64,000 nucleotides of DNA from Paucisalibacillus globulus (lineage in GTDB: Bacteria; Bacillota; Bacilli; Bacillales; Amphibacillaceae), in assembly GCF_900184735.1 (NCBI RefSeq), contig NZ_LT855399.1, positions 124,001 to 188,000 of the forward strand, written 5' to 3'. The translations under genes were made by a program, and so were the position numbers. Under the pieces are notes generated by a model. The model did no database searches. It was given only the letters and a program-made list of their open reading frames with translations, and was not told the DNA's origin. How positions within the stretch are numbered: position 1 is the first letter of the stretch; each line of letters starts with the position of its first letter. Shown here piece by piece: positions 1-9,034 of the stretch.

Positions 1-626
1 ACTTCTGGCTCAATATCGGGATTTTAGTTGCCGCATTTCTAGTGGATGGATTTATTTTGGTTAAAGCCATGAAGGAAATCAAACATGAAGCGAAGTTAGA
101 AGATGGTGGTAACATTTTAGTTTCTGCTTTTAAAGGGGCAAAGAAAGCATCTCCTGCAACACGTCTTGTTTTCTACGAGGATTTAGTTGCTACTTCAAGT
201 GCTATATTAGCAATTATAGGAATTGTATTGTCGCAGTACTTTGATATTCTCCAAGCAGATGGTGTTATTTCGATATTTATCGGGATATTAATGTTATTTG
301 TCGCTTACCGAGTTGGATATGACAATATGGTTGGTTTAATTGGAGTCGCAGCACCGTCAGATGTAGAGAATAAAATTGCTACTGACTTACTAGCAGAAGA
401 TGTTGTTGTCGATATTTATAAGTTACGTGTCATTCAAGAGGGAAGAACATATCATGTTGAGGTGACGGTTGAGCTGAAGAAAGGATTTACTTTAGCTGAA
501 GCGGACGATATCAAGTTCCAACTCACTGACAAGTTACTTCGTGAACCAGAGATAGCAGACGTTGTACTAGGAATTATTGAAGATGATGAAAAGCTAACCT
601 GGGAAGAAAGACAGGAAGAGAAATAA
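1..626 (+). CDS. Cation diffusion facilitator (CDF) family transporter, 5'-truncated
   Basis: The reading frame is open from the window edge (frame of position 3), so the N-terminus lies outside. What remains has the last membrane helices (IGIVLSQYFDILQADG and a second hydrophobic stretch) and a cytoplasmic C-terminal domain of about 90 residues. That tail has the alternating beta/alpha pattern of the CDF dimerisation domain. CDF proteins export divalent metals (Zn, Mn, Co, Fe) in exchange for protons. Substrate cannot be told because the metal-site helices are missing. It ends at a bidirectional terminator shared with the convergent c-di-GMP gene. Confidence 0.8.
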   Translation, partial: FWLNIGILVAAFLVDGFILVKAMKEIKHEAKLEDGGNILVSAFKGAKKASPATRLVFYEDLVATSSAILAIIGIVLSQYFDILQADGVISIFIGILMLFVAYRVGYDNMVGLIGVAAPSDVENKIATDLLAEDVVVDIYKLRVIQEGRTYHVEVTVELKKGFTLAEADDIKFQLTDKLLREPEIADVVLGIIEDDEKLTWEERQEEK

Positions 627-628
627 AG

Positions 629-661
629 AAAAAGCGAAGAGTTAGAAGCTCTTCGCTTTTT
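629..661. terminator. Bidirectional intrinsic terminator
   Basis: A perfect 13-bp stem (629-641 with 649-661) has a 7-nt loop, an A-run on one side and a T-run on the other. It lies between two convergent genes, and the stop codon of the minus-strand gene is in the loop. Confidence 0.85.
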
Positions 662-2642
662 CAGCTGAATTCTTACACCATTTTTCAAATTCATCAATTG
701 GTATCGGTTTACTATAGTAATACCCTTGACCAAATAGGTTATGGACAGATAGCATTTCAATCTGTTCCTTTGTTTCGATTCCCTCAATAACAACCTTTGT
801 ATTAATCTTCTTTCCAATTTGTATGATTGCTTCTAACAAAGAGCGTACCCGGTCGTTTTTTAATGAATCATTTAGGAATGAACGATCAATTTTTAGCTCA
901 TCAATCTCGATATTCCGAATCATGCTCAATGACGAGTAGCCAATACCGAAATCATCTAGGGAAACTCCAACACCTAAATTACGAAGTGCTAGGATATTAT
1001 CCTTTGCATCCTCATAGTAAAGAAAGGCACTTTCCGTAATCTCCAGTGTTACATATTTCGGATCGACTTGTTCTTCTTGAATAATGGTTTGAACTCTATC
1101 GATGAAATTTGGTGCCATTAATTGTCTAGTTGAGATATTAACAGATACCGGGAAGGAATCTAATCCATTCTTCTTAAAACGCTTAATGTCACGACAAGCT
1201 TGTCTTAAAACCCATTCACCAATCGGAATAATTAATCCGTTTTCTTCGGCTATTGGAATGAATTCATCTGGAGGGATTCGACCCATTTCACATTCCCAAC
1301 GAAGTAAAACTTCCGCACCTGAAATTCGGAAGGTAGCAATATCAAATTGCGGTTGGTAGTGTACCGATAATTCATTATTCTCAATTGCTTTATGTAAATA
1401 AGTTTCTAAGATCATTTTACGTTTCATTTTTTGGTTCAATTCATCATTATAGAACTGGAAATTGTTCTTGCCATTTTCTTTTGCTAAGAACATGGCAAAA
1501 TCAGCTTTTTTAATTAATACTTCTGCATCATCTTCCCAATCTAGATTGATGCTAATGCCTATACTAGGTGTAGAGATAATCTCTGTACCATCTATTTTAT
1601 ATGGAGCATTCATCTTCTCTACGATATCTTTAGCAAGTTCCTCTATCTCTTCTAAATTACGGCCCTCAACTAAGACTAAGAATTCATCCCCACTTTGTCT
1701 TGAAACAATATCATTTTCGAAAAGGATTGATTTTAATCTTTCAGCTATTTGTATTAACAGTTGGTCACCAGCACTATGGCCAAGTGTATCGTTTACTCGC
1801 TTGAAATTATCAAAGTCGATAAACATAACTGCTAAAGTGCGACTGTATTTTCTAGCCGAAATGAGTGCGGTATTTAGATAGTTATGGAACCAATTTTTAT
1901 TAGTAAGTCCTGTTAGTGAATCATAATGAATTAGTTGGTTCATCTTCTGTTCTGCTTTAACCTGACTTGTAATGTCATAAATTACGCCATCTACCCGTGT
2001 AACATTTCCATTCTTGTCCTTCTGAGGAGTAGCTCGATCTTGCATCCACCTCATCTCTCCATTGCTATGGAAAAAGCGATACGTAATGGTTGTTTTTTTC
2101 CCAGCTTTTTGCTGTTCATGAGCATCCATCACCATAGCTTTGTCCTCTGGGTGAATGGCTTCTCTCCATAATTCTGGGTTATCATGAATAACATCACTTG
2201 AAACACCATATATAGCTGCATATCCTTCTGAGAAAGTATATTCATTTGTGTCTAGGTCCCAAGTCCAAAACGAGATATCATTATTTTCAAAGAGCTTTGT
2301 TAACTGCATTTCATTTATTCTTATTTTTGATCCTAGTGTACCAAGTGTAATCGCAATTAACAGGCCAAATACTTGTGGCATTGAATTTGTTAAAGTGAGT
2401 TCATTCGGAGTAGTAATCAGACCTATAAACATATATATTCCACTAAGAATCATGAAAAAGATTAACCCACTAAATAACCCACCAAAATAAGAAAATAATG
2501 CAACGAGGATAATATTCACTGTCCAATATAGCCCCATAGTTTCGATTGGTGTAGATGTTTCTATGTAAATGGAAGCGGATATGATGAGGACTCCAATTAC
2601 CCAAAGAAGGAGTGGAATTTTATTTAAGCCCAGTTTAGTCAT
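642..2642 (-). CDS. Membrane-anchored PAS-GGDEF-EAL cyclic-di-GMP protein
   Basis: A 666-residue protein. About four N-terminal membrane helices (residues 8-105) are followed by a PAS domain with PAC motif (about 115-230), GGDEF (about 240-400) and EAL (about 405-660). The GGDEF signature is SGDEF, and no RxxD inhibitory site precedes it. The EAL signature is EVL. The other phosphodiesterase residues are visible: SVNIS, LEITES, LDDFGIGYSS, LKIDRSF, IEGIET and GQGYY. Inference: a c-di-GMP phosphodiesterase, with the GGDEF half either weakly active or a GTP sensor. It is divergent from a diguanylate cyclase across a 316-bp spacer. Confidence 0.9.
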   Translation of the reverse strand: MTKLGLNKIPLLLWVIGVLIISASIYIETSTPIETMGLYWTVNIILVALFSYFGGLFSGLIFFMILSGIYMFIGLITTPNELTLTNSMPQVFGLLIAITLGTLGSKIRINEMQLTKLFENNDISFWTWDLDTNEYTFSEGYAAIYGVSSDVIHDNPELWREAIHPEDKAMVMDAHEQQKAGKKTTITYRFFHSNGEMRWMQDRATPQKDKNGNVTRVDGVIYDITSQVKAEQKMNQLIHYDSLTGLTNKNWFHNYLNTALISARKYSRTLAVMFIDFDNFKRVNDTLGHSAGDQLLIQIAERLKSILFENDIVSRQSGDEFLVLVEGRNLEEIEELAKDIVEKMNAPYKIDGTEIISTPSIGISINLDWEDDAEVLIKKADFAMFLAKENGKNNFQFYNDELNQKMKRKMILETYLHKAIENNELSVHYQPQFDIATFRISGAEVLLRWECEMGRIPPDEFIPIAEENGLIIPIGEWVLRQACRDIKRFKKNGLDSFPVSVNISTRQLMAPNFIDRVQTIIQEEQVDPKYVTLEITESAFLYYEDAKDNILALRNLGVGVSLDDFGIGYSSLSMIRNIEIDELKIDRSFLNDSLKNDRVRSLLEAIIQIGKKINTKVVIEGIETKEQIEMLSVHNLFGQGYYYSKPIPIDEFEKWCKNSAEKAKSF

Positions 2643-2958
2643 TTATATTCACCTGTCAAATTTTGTCGAAATCAGTATCTTCCTTTGTAGTGTATCACAT
2701 TACATAACAATTGAAAAATTATTATTTTGTGAATTCACTAATTTTCATAACATTATATATAACCCCACTCTTGTATTACTATAAAATGGAATTAGTAGCA
2801 AAAACTAGTTATTCCTAATTCGAGATTTTAATGTATAATAAAGTGTTAGGGAAGTGTATGAATTACTTTTAATAGGTAAAAAGACCTATTGTTTTTCTGG
2901 GTATAATTTAGTATTTTTTAACTAGATTTGGTTCATTATTGAGAGTAGTATGTAATAT
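2643..2958. other. Divergent intergenic region between two c-di-GMP genes
   Basis: AT-rich spacer of 316 bp that must hold both divergent promoters. The only clear structure is the hairpin listed at 2871-2895. No protein-coding potential was seen. Confidence 0.5.
2871..2895 (+). promoter_or_regulatory. Terminator-like hairpin in the leader of the diguanylate cyclase gene
   Basis: AATAGGT and ACCTATT form a 7-bp stem around a purine loop and are followed by GTTTTT. It lies about 65-90 bases before the start codon with no gene upstream on this strand. It could attenuate leader transcription or be a chance dyad. Confidence 0.35.
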
Positions 2959-4656
2959 ATGTCAAAAGGTAGAGTGTGGGGTCACATGATCATTCAAAAA
3001 GAAAAATTTCTAAATAATGTCCTATTTAATGGAATACAAGACATGGTTTATATCATGGAAGTAACGAAGGATGGGAATTTTGTCTATCATTTTATTAATC
3101 TAGCAGTTAAGAAATTGGCTGGATTAACAGATGTAATTATTGGAAAAACCTTACACGAAGTACTGGACGTGGAGAAGGCTGATTTCTTATTTGGAAAATA
3201 CCAGGAGGCAGTCCTCACTAAAGACTGTATTATATATGATGATCTATTTCCATCCCCACTTGGAGAAACGAGATATGGTGAGAATGTACTAACACCACTT
3301 TTTGATGATGATAACAGATGTACCCATATAGTTGCTGTTGTAAAAGATATTACGGAAAGAAGAATTGCTGAAGAAGCAGCAGAAGATGCACATGAAATGC
3401 TACTAGAAGGAAAACAACGCTATCAATCTCTTTTTGATTACAATTTAGATACGGTGATAGCCATTGATCAACAAGGCATGATCATTGCAGCGAATCACTC
3501 ACTAGAATTAGCTACGGGCTATACCCAAGAGGACCTACAAGGTATTCATTACACATCACTTGTAAAGCCAGAAGATGTGCCAGAAGTGGAAGCTTATTTT
3601 GAAATTGCGATTAATGGAATACTTGAAGAATTCAGTATCCGTATGAGAAGTAAACAAGGTAAGCATATTGAGATGATTGTTAAGTTCACCCCTATTATTG
3701 TCAATGAGGAAACAGTAGGGATTTATGCGATTTGTAAAGATATGACTGAACAAATAAAGATTCAACATAAATATACCGAAAGTAAAAACAAATTTGAGAT
3801 TATTGCGGAGAATTCTGGTGACTTGATTACGATGTTAGATCAACATGGTAAGATTACGTATGTTTCACCGTCTTATCAAGATGTGCTTCATGCTGAACCA
3901 AGTGAATATATAGGCCAAGACTTTTATCACAATGTTCATCCAGATGATATACCACCTTTAATTGAGTCATTTGAACAATCCAAAACGAGTGGCAAAGCAT
4001 GGGTAGCTCAATTTAGGCAAAAACATCAAAAATTAGGATGGATTTGGTCTGAGCTACGAGGTTCTCCAGTATACAATCACGAGAAAACGTTTAAACAGAT
4101 GGTTGTCTTGTCCAGGGATATTTCATTACGGAAAAATTATGAGGACAAGCTAAAGTACTTTGCTTACCATGATACTTTAACAGGAATTCCGAATCGAAGG
4201 TTTTTTAATATTAAGTTAAAGGAAGCCCTGGATGATCACGAAAGCACAGGGGAGAGATTTGCCATCATTATAATGGATCTGGATCACTTTAAGTCCATAA
4301 ATGATACATTCGGCCATGACATTGGAGATAAAGCAATTTCAGAATTCTCCTTACGTGTAGGAAAAAGAATACGTAGTGTTGATACATTGGCTAGACTTGG
4401 TGGAGATGAATTTGTCCTTCTACTTCGAGGAGTAGAAACGAAAGAACAGGTAATAAAAGTAGCAGATTCTATTATTGAAGCCGTTCAAAAACCATGGCAA
4501 ATCGATGATGCCAAGTTTGTCACAACTACGAGCATTGGAATCTCATTATTAAATAAGGATCAACCAAATACATTCGAGTCTCTTTATAAAAACGCTGACC
4601 AAGCATTATACGAAGCTAAAAATGCTGGTGGAAACCAATACTCAATTAAAATGTAA
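2959..4656 (+). CDS. Diguanylate cyclase with three PAS domains
   Basis: 565 residues with no membrane helix: three successive PAS/PAC modules (about 10-135, 145-275 and 280-400) and a C-terminal GGDEF domain (about 405-565). The active-site signature is intact (RLGGDEF). An RSVD tetrapeptide lies exactly five residues before GGDEF, matching the RxxD product-inhibition site. Predicted to make c-di-GMP from GTP in response to PAS-sensed signals and to be feedback inhibited. The start is uncertain: ATG 2986 (residue 10) has a better Shine-Dalgarno-like GTGGGG than ATG 2959. It pairs functionally with the divergent EAL protein. Confidence 0.9.
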   Translation: MSKGRVWGHMIIQKEKFLNNVLFNGIQDMVYIMEVTKDGNFVYHFINLAVKKLAGLTDVIIGKTLHEVLDVEKADFLFGKYQEAVLTKDCIIYDDLFPSPLGETRYGENVLTPLFDDDNRCTHIVAVVKDITERRIAEEAAEDAHEMLLEGKQRYQSLFDYNLDTVIAIDQQGMIIAANHSLELATGYTQEDLQGIHYTSLVKPEDVPEVEAYFEIAINGILEEFSIRMRSKQGKHIEMIVKFTPIIVNEETVGIYAICKDMTEQIKIQHKYTESKNKFEIIAENSGDLITMLDQHGKITYVSPSYQDVLHAEPSEYIGQDFYHNVHPDDIPPLIESFEQSKTSGKAWVAQFRQKHQKLGWIWSELRGSPVYNHEKTFKQMVVLSRDISLRKNYEDKLKYFAYHDTLTGIPNRRFFNIKLKEALDDHESTGERFAIIIMDLDHFKSINDTFGHDIGDKAISEFSLRVGKRIRSVDTLARLGGDEFVLLLRGVETKEQVIKVADSIIEAVQKPWQIDDAKFVTTTSIGISLLNKDQPNTFESLYKNADQALYEAKNAGGNQYSIKM

Positions 4657-4700
4657 AAGGCAGTGCAAGGGAAAATTCCCTCGGACACTGCCTTTATTTT
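4656..4700. terminator. Intrinsic terminator, probably bidirectional
   Basis: A 10-bp stem AAAGGCAGTG/CACTGCCTTT with a further inner AGGGAA/TTCCCT pairing, then TATTTTT. It serves the diguanylate cyclase and, read from the other strand, the small peptide gene at 4703-4795. Confidence 0.85.
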
Positions 4701-4702
4701 TA

Positions 4703-4795
4703 CTAGGATGTGTAAACATCTAACAAGTAAACTGCTAACGCCATTGCTATTAAAGTCATAACAATCATGATTAATACAATATATTTTCCTTTCAA
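4703..4795 (-). CDS. Putative 30-residue single-pass membrane peptide
   Basis: TTG start preceded on the minus strand by a GGGTGG Shine-Dalgarno at normal spacing, ending TAG just before a terminator. The product (starts MKGKYIVLIM, ends DVYTS) is almost entirely one hydrophobic helix flanked by two lysines. The gene-like signals (ribosome site, terminator, membrane segment) favour a real gene. I do not recognise the family. Confidence 0.5.
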   Translation of the reverse strand: MKGKYIVLIMIVMTLIAMALAVYLLDVYTS

Positions 4796-4869
4796 AAGAA
4801 CCCACCCTTTTGTATCGAACTTGCTATTTGCTTTTAGCGTAGCAAATCTATTAATTAAAGTAAATACTC

Positions 4870-5976
4870 TTATTCAATTGCTCCACTTACAGGATAATCT
4901 TCTAAATTAATTTTCAATTCATCGCCTAGTGCTAGTTTTGCTAATTGTGCACCAAGATAAGGACCAGTTGTGAGACCAGAAGAACCTAAACCATTCGCAA
5001 GAAGTATTTGCTCTTTTTCTGGTAGGGGACCAATAACGGGAAGAAATCCTGGTGTAAAAGGTCTAAATCCAACACGTGCTTCTAGAATGGTACTATCAAC
5101 TAGCCCTGGGAAAACGTCGATGGCTTTAGAAAGAATGTCGTGAACTCCACCTACCGTGACTCTAGAATCGAATCCAGTGTCATTTTCATGTGTTGCGCCT
5201 ACGACTATGTGATTTTCAAAGGGAACAATGGACTGGCTAGTTGGGGGCATTAATACCGGCCAATCTTTGGTTGTGGCATTTGGCATTTCCAGATGAATAA
5301 TCTGTCCCTTTTGCCCTGACGACTGGAAGTTAATACCGATTGGTAGAAGGAATTCATGCATCCATGCTCCACAAGTAGCGATGATTTTGTCTGCTTCATA
5401 CAATTGATTATCGACATATACCCCTTTGCAATCAGGGGATAATTTCGCATTTCCATGGATAATCGTTGCCCCGAATTTTTCCGCTGCCCTTAGTAATGCA
5501 TTGCGGAATGCGCGTCCATCTATTCGAGCAGCTCCACTAATATGAACAGCAGAATATCCCTCTTTTACAAAAGGAATTAGTACCTCAGTTTCTTGTGTAT
5601 TTAAAAGGGTAACGTCACCTATTTCTGGTGCTTCTTCTCTTCTTTTTATAGCTCTATCTTTCATGGCGATTAACTTTTTCTCATCTTGATGGAGGCTAAG
5701 TCCACCAGTTCTGGCATAGCCATGATCTGTTTCGCCATCTTTTTCAAGTTCAGCTACCAACTCTGGGTAATATTTTGCCCCGTTCTTGGCAAGGTGGTAC
5801 CAAGCCTTGTTCCGTCTTTGGGAGAGCCATGGACAGATTACACCGGCAGCGGCATCGGTTGCTTGGCCAATATTACTTTTATCTATGATTACTACTTCAG
5901 AACCAGCTTTAGCAAGCTTATATGCAGTGGTGGCACCAAGGATTCCAGCACCAACAATAATAAATTTTTTCTTCAT
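4870..5976 (-). CDS. FAD-dependent oxidoreductase of the DAO/DadA family
   Basis: 368 residues. The N-terminal dinucleotide-binding loop is GAGILG with the acidic VVIIDK end of strand 2. The C-terminus carries the FAD motif NGLGSSGLTTGPYLG. The size and layout match glycine oxidase, the D-amino-acid dehydrogenase small subunit and B. subtilis YurR-type proteins, which oxidise amino acids to imino acids. Substrate cannot be assigned. It stands alone, convergent to the c-di-GMP gene and divergent from ppaC. Confidence 0.8.
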   Translation of the reverse strand: MKKKFIIVGAGILGATTAYKLAKAGSEVVIIDKSNIGQATDAAAGVICPWLSQRRNKAWYHLAKNGAKYYPELVAELEKDGETDHGYARTGGLSLHQDEKKLIAMKDRAIKRREEAPEIGDVTLLNTQETEVLIPFVKEGYSAVHISGAARIDGRAFRNALLRAAEKFGATIIHGNAKLSPDCKGVYVDNQLYEADKIIATCGAWMHEFLLPIGINFQSSGQKGQIIHLEMPNATTKDWPVLMPPTSQSIVPFENHIVVGATHENDTGFDSRVTVGGVHDILSKAIDVFPGLVDSTILEARVGFRPFTPGFLPVIGPLPEKEQILLANGLGSSGLTTGPYLGAQLAKLALGDELKINLEDYPVSGAIE

Positions 5977-6139
5977 GATTATCCTTCTTTTCTTTTTTAA
6001 TTTCTAAACTTACTATAAGAATAATGAGGGAAAATGTAAAATAAAGCTGTGAAATTATTCATTCCAACAAAAATTTATGGTAATCTTGTAGTTGGATATC
6101 ATTGTCTAATAATGTAATACATATAAAGGAGATAGAAAG

Positions 6140-7072
6140 ATGGAAAAGACATTAGTTTTCGGTCATAAAAATCCAGATACAGATACAATCTGCTCGGCAC
6201 TTGCTTATGCCAATTTAAAAAATAAATTAGGTGTTAACGCTGAGGCAGCAAGACTTGGTGAAGTAAATAAAGAAACACAGTTTGCTTTAGATTACTTCCA
6301 AGTGGAAGCACCTGTTTATATTGAGGCAGTTCCAGCCGATGTAAAAGATGTTATTTTAGTGGATCATAATGAATTTCAACAAAGTGTTAGCAACATTAAA
6401 GATGTTCGTATCGCAGAAGTAATCGATCATCACCGTGTGTCTAACTTTGAAACAAAGGAACCACTTTACTTCCGTGCGGAGCCTGTTGGCTGTACAGCAA
6501 CTATCTTAAATAAAATGTACAAAGAAAACGGAGTAGAAGTTACAAAGGAAATTGCTGGACTAATGTTGTCTGCAATTATTTCTGATTCTCTATTATTAAA
6601 ATCACCAACATGTACTCCAGAGGATGTAGATGCAGCACATGAACTTGCTAAAATTGCTGGTGTTGAATTAGAGAAGTATGGTCTAGATATGCTCCAAGCC
6701 GGTGCTGATTTAAGTGATAAATCTCCACTTGAATTAATCACAATGGATGCGAAAGAATTCGCAATGGGCGACGCAAAAGTGGAAATCGCTCAAGTGAATA
6801 CAGTAGATGCGAGCAAAGTATATGAACTACAAGCAGAACTAGAAGCGGAAATGGATAAAGCAATTAGTGATAAAGGTTTAGATCTTTTCTTATTTGCAGT
6901 AACAGATATCCTAAATAATGATTCTGAAGTATTAGCTCGTGGTGGTGGCATTGCGAAAGTTGGAGAAGCATTTGGAGTGGAACTTGATGCAAATAACCGT
7001 GCCCTACTAAAAGGTGTAGTTTCTCGTAAAAAACAAATTGTAACAGCATTAACAGATGCATTCACAAAGTAA
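6140..7072 (+). CDS. ppaC: Manganese-dependent inorganic pyrophosphatase (family II)
   Basis: 310 residues, the usual length for PpaC of the DHH superfamily. Visible metal and substrate residues are GHKNPDTDT (His9, Asp13, Asp15), VDHNE (Asp75-His76), the DHH motif at 96-98 and [10 protein letters not shown] near 149. It hydrolyses pyrophosphate in the cytoplasm and so drives biosynthetic reactions. A strong AAAGGAG lies at normal spacing before the ATG. Monocistronic, closed by a terminator. Confidence 0.97.
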   Translation: MEKTLVFGHKNPDTDTICSALAYANLKNKLGVNAEAARLGEVNKETQFALDYFQVEAPVYIEAVPADVKDVILVDHNEFQQSVSNIKDVRIAEVIDHHRVSNFETKEPLYFRAEPVGCTATILNKMYKENGVEVTKEIAGLMLSAIISDSLLLKSPTCTPEDVDAAHELAKIAGVELEKYGLDMLQAGADLSDKSPLELITMDAKEFAMGDAKVEIAQVNTVDASKVYELQAELEAEMDKAISDKGLDLFLFAVTDILNNDSEVLARGGGIAKVGEAFGVELDANNRALLKGVVSRKKQIVTALTDAFTK

Positions 7073-7083
7073 TATACTATAGG

Positions 7084-7117
7084 AACATCTCTGGCGATTG
7101 CTGGGGGTGTTTTTTGT
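7084..7117 (+). terminator. Intrinsic terminator of ppaC
   Basis: An 11-bp stem with three G-U pairs (AACATCTCTGG with CTGGGGGTGTT) is followed by a T-rich run. Confidence 0.75.
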
Positions 7118-7188
7118 TTGGTGGTTTAATTTAAGTTCGTGGTAATAGTGTGTGTGCGAGGGTGTCTAGGGCATTTCGATTGGTGGCT

Positions 7189-7316
7189 TGGAGTGAAAAG
7201 TGCATGAGCAGGGTTTTCAAAGACTTTTCCAAACCATACTCTTATTAAAATGTCCCTGAGTCTGCAGCAGTGGTACGAGATTACTGCTTTGTTTCTTGCA
7301 TAAAATTTTCACTCCA
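7189..7316. other. Structured 128-bp element closed by an 11-bp perfect inverted repeat
   Basis: TGGAGTGAAAA at 7189-7199 is perfectly complementary to TTTTCACTCCA at 7306-7316, and TGCA blocks just inside can also pair. Inside are GCAGGG/CCCTG and AGCAGT/ACTGCT pairings, giving a branched fold. It lies 38 bp before sspP. It could be a small RNA, an sspP leader or a miniature mobile element. The sequence alone does not decide. Confidence 0.35.
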
Positions 7317-7354
7317 CCCGAAACTAATGACATACCTAGAAAGGAGGAGTAATC

Positions 7355-7504
7355 ATGAGTAGACCAAAAGGGCCCAAACAACAAAAACAACCTAATCTTC
7401 CTTTAGGACCAGAAATGCCGTATGGTGAAGGGATAGATGGATCTAAAAAGGTGAAGAACCGAAATCACTCTCGTCAAAAAAACAATCCACATCATGATAT
7501 GTAG
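7355..7504 (+). CDS. sspP: Small acid-soluble spore protein P
   Basis: 49 residues with a strong AAGGAGGAG ribosome site. The C-terminal half, DGSKKVKNRNHSRQ followed by an HHDM end, matches the signature of SspP (CotL) of Bacillus. The N-terminal half is Lys/Gln/Pro rich and variable. It is a minor spore-core protein made in the forespore. No clear SigG promoter could be placed at correct spacing. Confidence 0.92.
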   Translation: MSRPKGPKQQKQPNLPLGPEMPYGEGIDGSKKVKNRNHSRQKNNPHHDM

Positions 7505-7510
7505 TAACCG

Positions 7511-7536
7511 AAAAGGCAGTCAATAGGCTGTCTTTT
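7511..7536 (+). terminator. Intrinsic terminator of sspP
   Basis: AAAAGGCAG pairs with CTGTCTTTT with one G-U, followed by pyrimidines. Confidence 0.7.
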
Positions 7537-7551
7537 CTCTATTGAAATAGA

Positions 7552-7580
7552 TTGATTATGTTTCCTAGTTAACCTATTAT
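7552..7580 (+). promoter_or_regulatory. SigA-type promoter of mscL
   Basis: TTGATT (7552-7557) and TATTAT (7575-7580) are separated by exactly 17 bp and lie 37 bp before the mscL start codon. Confidence 0.6.
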
Positions 7581-7616
7581 AAAACGTATAACAACGATAA
7601 GAGGTGGCTAAGAGAA

Positions 7617-8015
7617 ATGAAGAATTTTTGGGAAGAATTTAAAGCTTTTGCTATGAAGGGAAATGTACTTGATTTAGCTGTTGCTGTTGTCATTGGGACA
7701 GCGTTTAGTGCGATCGTTAACTCTTTAGTGGCAAACATTATTACACCGTTAGTAGGAATATTATTTAATGGGGTAGATTTTAAAAATGAGGTATGGCTAG
7801 TTCGCGGTGTGGAAATTCAGTATGGTGTCTTCTTACAATCTGTTTTCGACTTTTTCATTATAGCTTTATCAATCTTTTTCTTTATTCGTGTACTAGCAAA
7901 ATTAAAGCGTAAGAAGAAGATAGAAGAAGTAGCAGAGGAAGCACCTAAAGTTGACCCACAAGAGAAACTATTAACAGAGATTCGTGATATTTTATTAGAA
8001 CAAAATAAAAAATAA
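7617..8015 (+). CDS. mscL: Large-conductance mechanosensitive channel
   Basis: 132 residues with the MscL layout: an amphipathic N-terminus (MKNFWEEFKAFAMKGN), TM1 with the glycine/alanine-rich pore helix (LAVAVVIGTAFSAIV), a short periplasm-facing loop, TM2 (residues about 68-90) and a charged cytoplasmic helix. It forms a pentameric tension-gated pore that releases solutes on osmotic downshock. RBS is GAGGTGG. The MBL gene follows after 20 bp and may be co-transcribed. Confidence 0.97.
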   Translation: MKNFWEEFKAFAMKGNVLDLAVAVVIGTAFSAIVNSLVANIITPLVGILFNGVDFKNEVWLVRGVEIQYGVFLQSVFDFFIIALSIFFFIRVLAKLKRKKKIEEVAEEAPKVDPQEKLLTEIRDILLEQNKK

Positions 8016-8035
8016 ATAATCTGGGGGAGATTTTC

Positions 8036-8821
8036 ATGGTTACTATTCAAAATCCATGGTTTACAGTACAGAGAATCGATTCTACTACATATGCAATAAG
8101 TGAATATGGGCATTGGGAAAAAGTGCATTCATTTTTATTATTAGGCAAAGAAAAAGCAGCTTTAATCGATACTGGTTTAGGTATTGATAACATAAAGCGA
8201 ATCACAGATCAACTAACGGATTTACCTATTGTGGTGATAACGACACATGTGCATGCTGATCATATAGGAAGCCATGGCGAATATGAGACGATATTAGTTC
8301 ATGAGGCGGAAGAGGACTGGTTAGTGAGTGGGATCAAAGGATTAACCATTGATCAAATCCGAAAAGAGATGTGCCGTGATATAACTGGACAAACTCCAGT
8401 TGGATTCGATCCGGAAAAATACACTCCTTATACTGGAAACCCAACTGGTCTCCTAAGAGATGGAGACTTAATTGATCTTGGTGATAGGTTATTATCTATT
8501 TTTCATACACCAGGTCATTCACCAGGGCATATTTGTGTGTTGGATAATGACCGGGAATATCTATTTACAGGAGACCTATTCTATCTGGATACACCGATTT
8601 ATGCATTTTTCCCTACGACAGATCCTGTAGAGTTGTTGGATTCGTTGGAGCGAATTTCTTATCTAGAGGTTGGGAGGATATTCGGTGCTCATAATACATT
8701 GGGAATTGACCCGAGTGTATTATTGGAAGTACAGGAAGCGGTTTATGAATTGCGCCGGAAAGATGTTGTACGGCATGGGACAGGGCTTCATGAGTTTAAG
8801 TCGTTTAGTGTGAGGTTCTAA
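8036..8821 (+). CDS. MBL-fold metallohydrolase
   Basis: 261 residues with the metal ligands HVHADH (His71, His73, Asp75, His76), a later HTPGHSPGH histidine and TGDLF aspartate. This is the glyoxalase-II-like branch of the metallo-beta-lactamase fold. Substrate is unknown. RBS is GGGGGAG. It sits directly behind mscL. Confidence 0.9.
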   Translation: MVTIQNPWFTVQRIDSTTYAISEYGHWEKVHSFLLLGKEKAALIDTGLGIDNIKRITDQLTDLPIVVITTHVHADHIGSHGEYETILVHEAEEDWLVSGIKGLTIDQIRKEMCRDITGQTPVGFDPEKYTPYTGNPTGLLRDGDLIDLGDRLLSIFHTPGHSPGHICVLDNDREYLFTGDLFYLDTPIYAFFPTTDPVELLDSLERISYLEVGRIFGAHNTLGIDPSVLLEVQEAVYELRRKDVVRHGTGLHEFKSFSVRF

Positions 8822-8918
8822 CGATGTTTGATTCTTTAGCGTGGTTTATGGGGAATTATCATAAGAAGTCTAATCTTGATGGAGACAAAGGCATTAAACC
8901 ATAACATAGTTTCAAAAG

Positions 8919-8962
8919 GAAAAAGGAATAGAAACATTCTAACGGGTTCCGTTTATAGGTGC
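8919..8962 (+). repeat. Left copy of the 44-bp array-boundary inverted repeat
   Basis: By eye, 35 of 44 positions are identical to the reverse complement of 16920-16963. The block TCTAACGGGTTCC is fully conserved and forms a small hairpin (AACGG-GTT-CCGTT). The two copies face each other across the cassette array and its recombinase. Confidence 0.65.
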
Positions 8963-8982
8963 ACACAATATCATTCACATAC

Positions 8983-9034
8983 TAAATCGCATTGTGATTA
9001 AAATTAACATTCATAGTGCGATTTTATTGTTATT
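8983..9034. terminator. Terminator-like dyad
   Basis: AAATCGCA (8984-8991) pairs with TGCGATTT (9017-9024), followed by a T-rich stretch. It probably ends transcription entering from the MBL gene. Confidence 0.5.

Noticed and set aside
452-817. Minus-strand frame across the CDF gene end and terminator
   Set aside because: It is a shadow of two real genes and crosses a strong terminator stem.
7297-7337. SigG promoter (TGCATA ... CATACCT) before sspP
   Set aside because: The boxes are 28 bp apart instead of about 17, and the -10 would place the start inside the ribosome site.
8824-8904. 26-codon frame beginning MFDSLAW after the MBL gene
   Set aside because: No ribosome site and no recognisable features.
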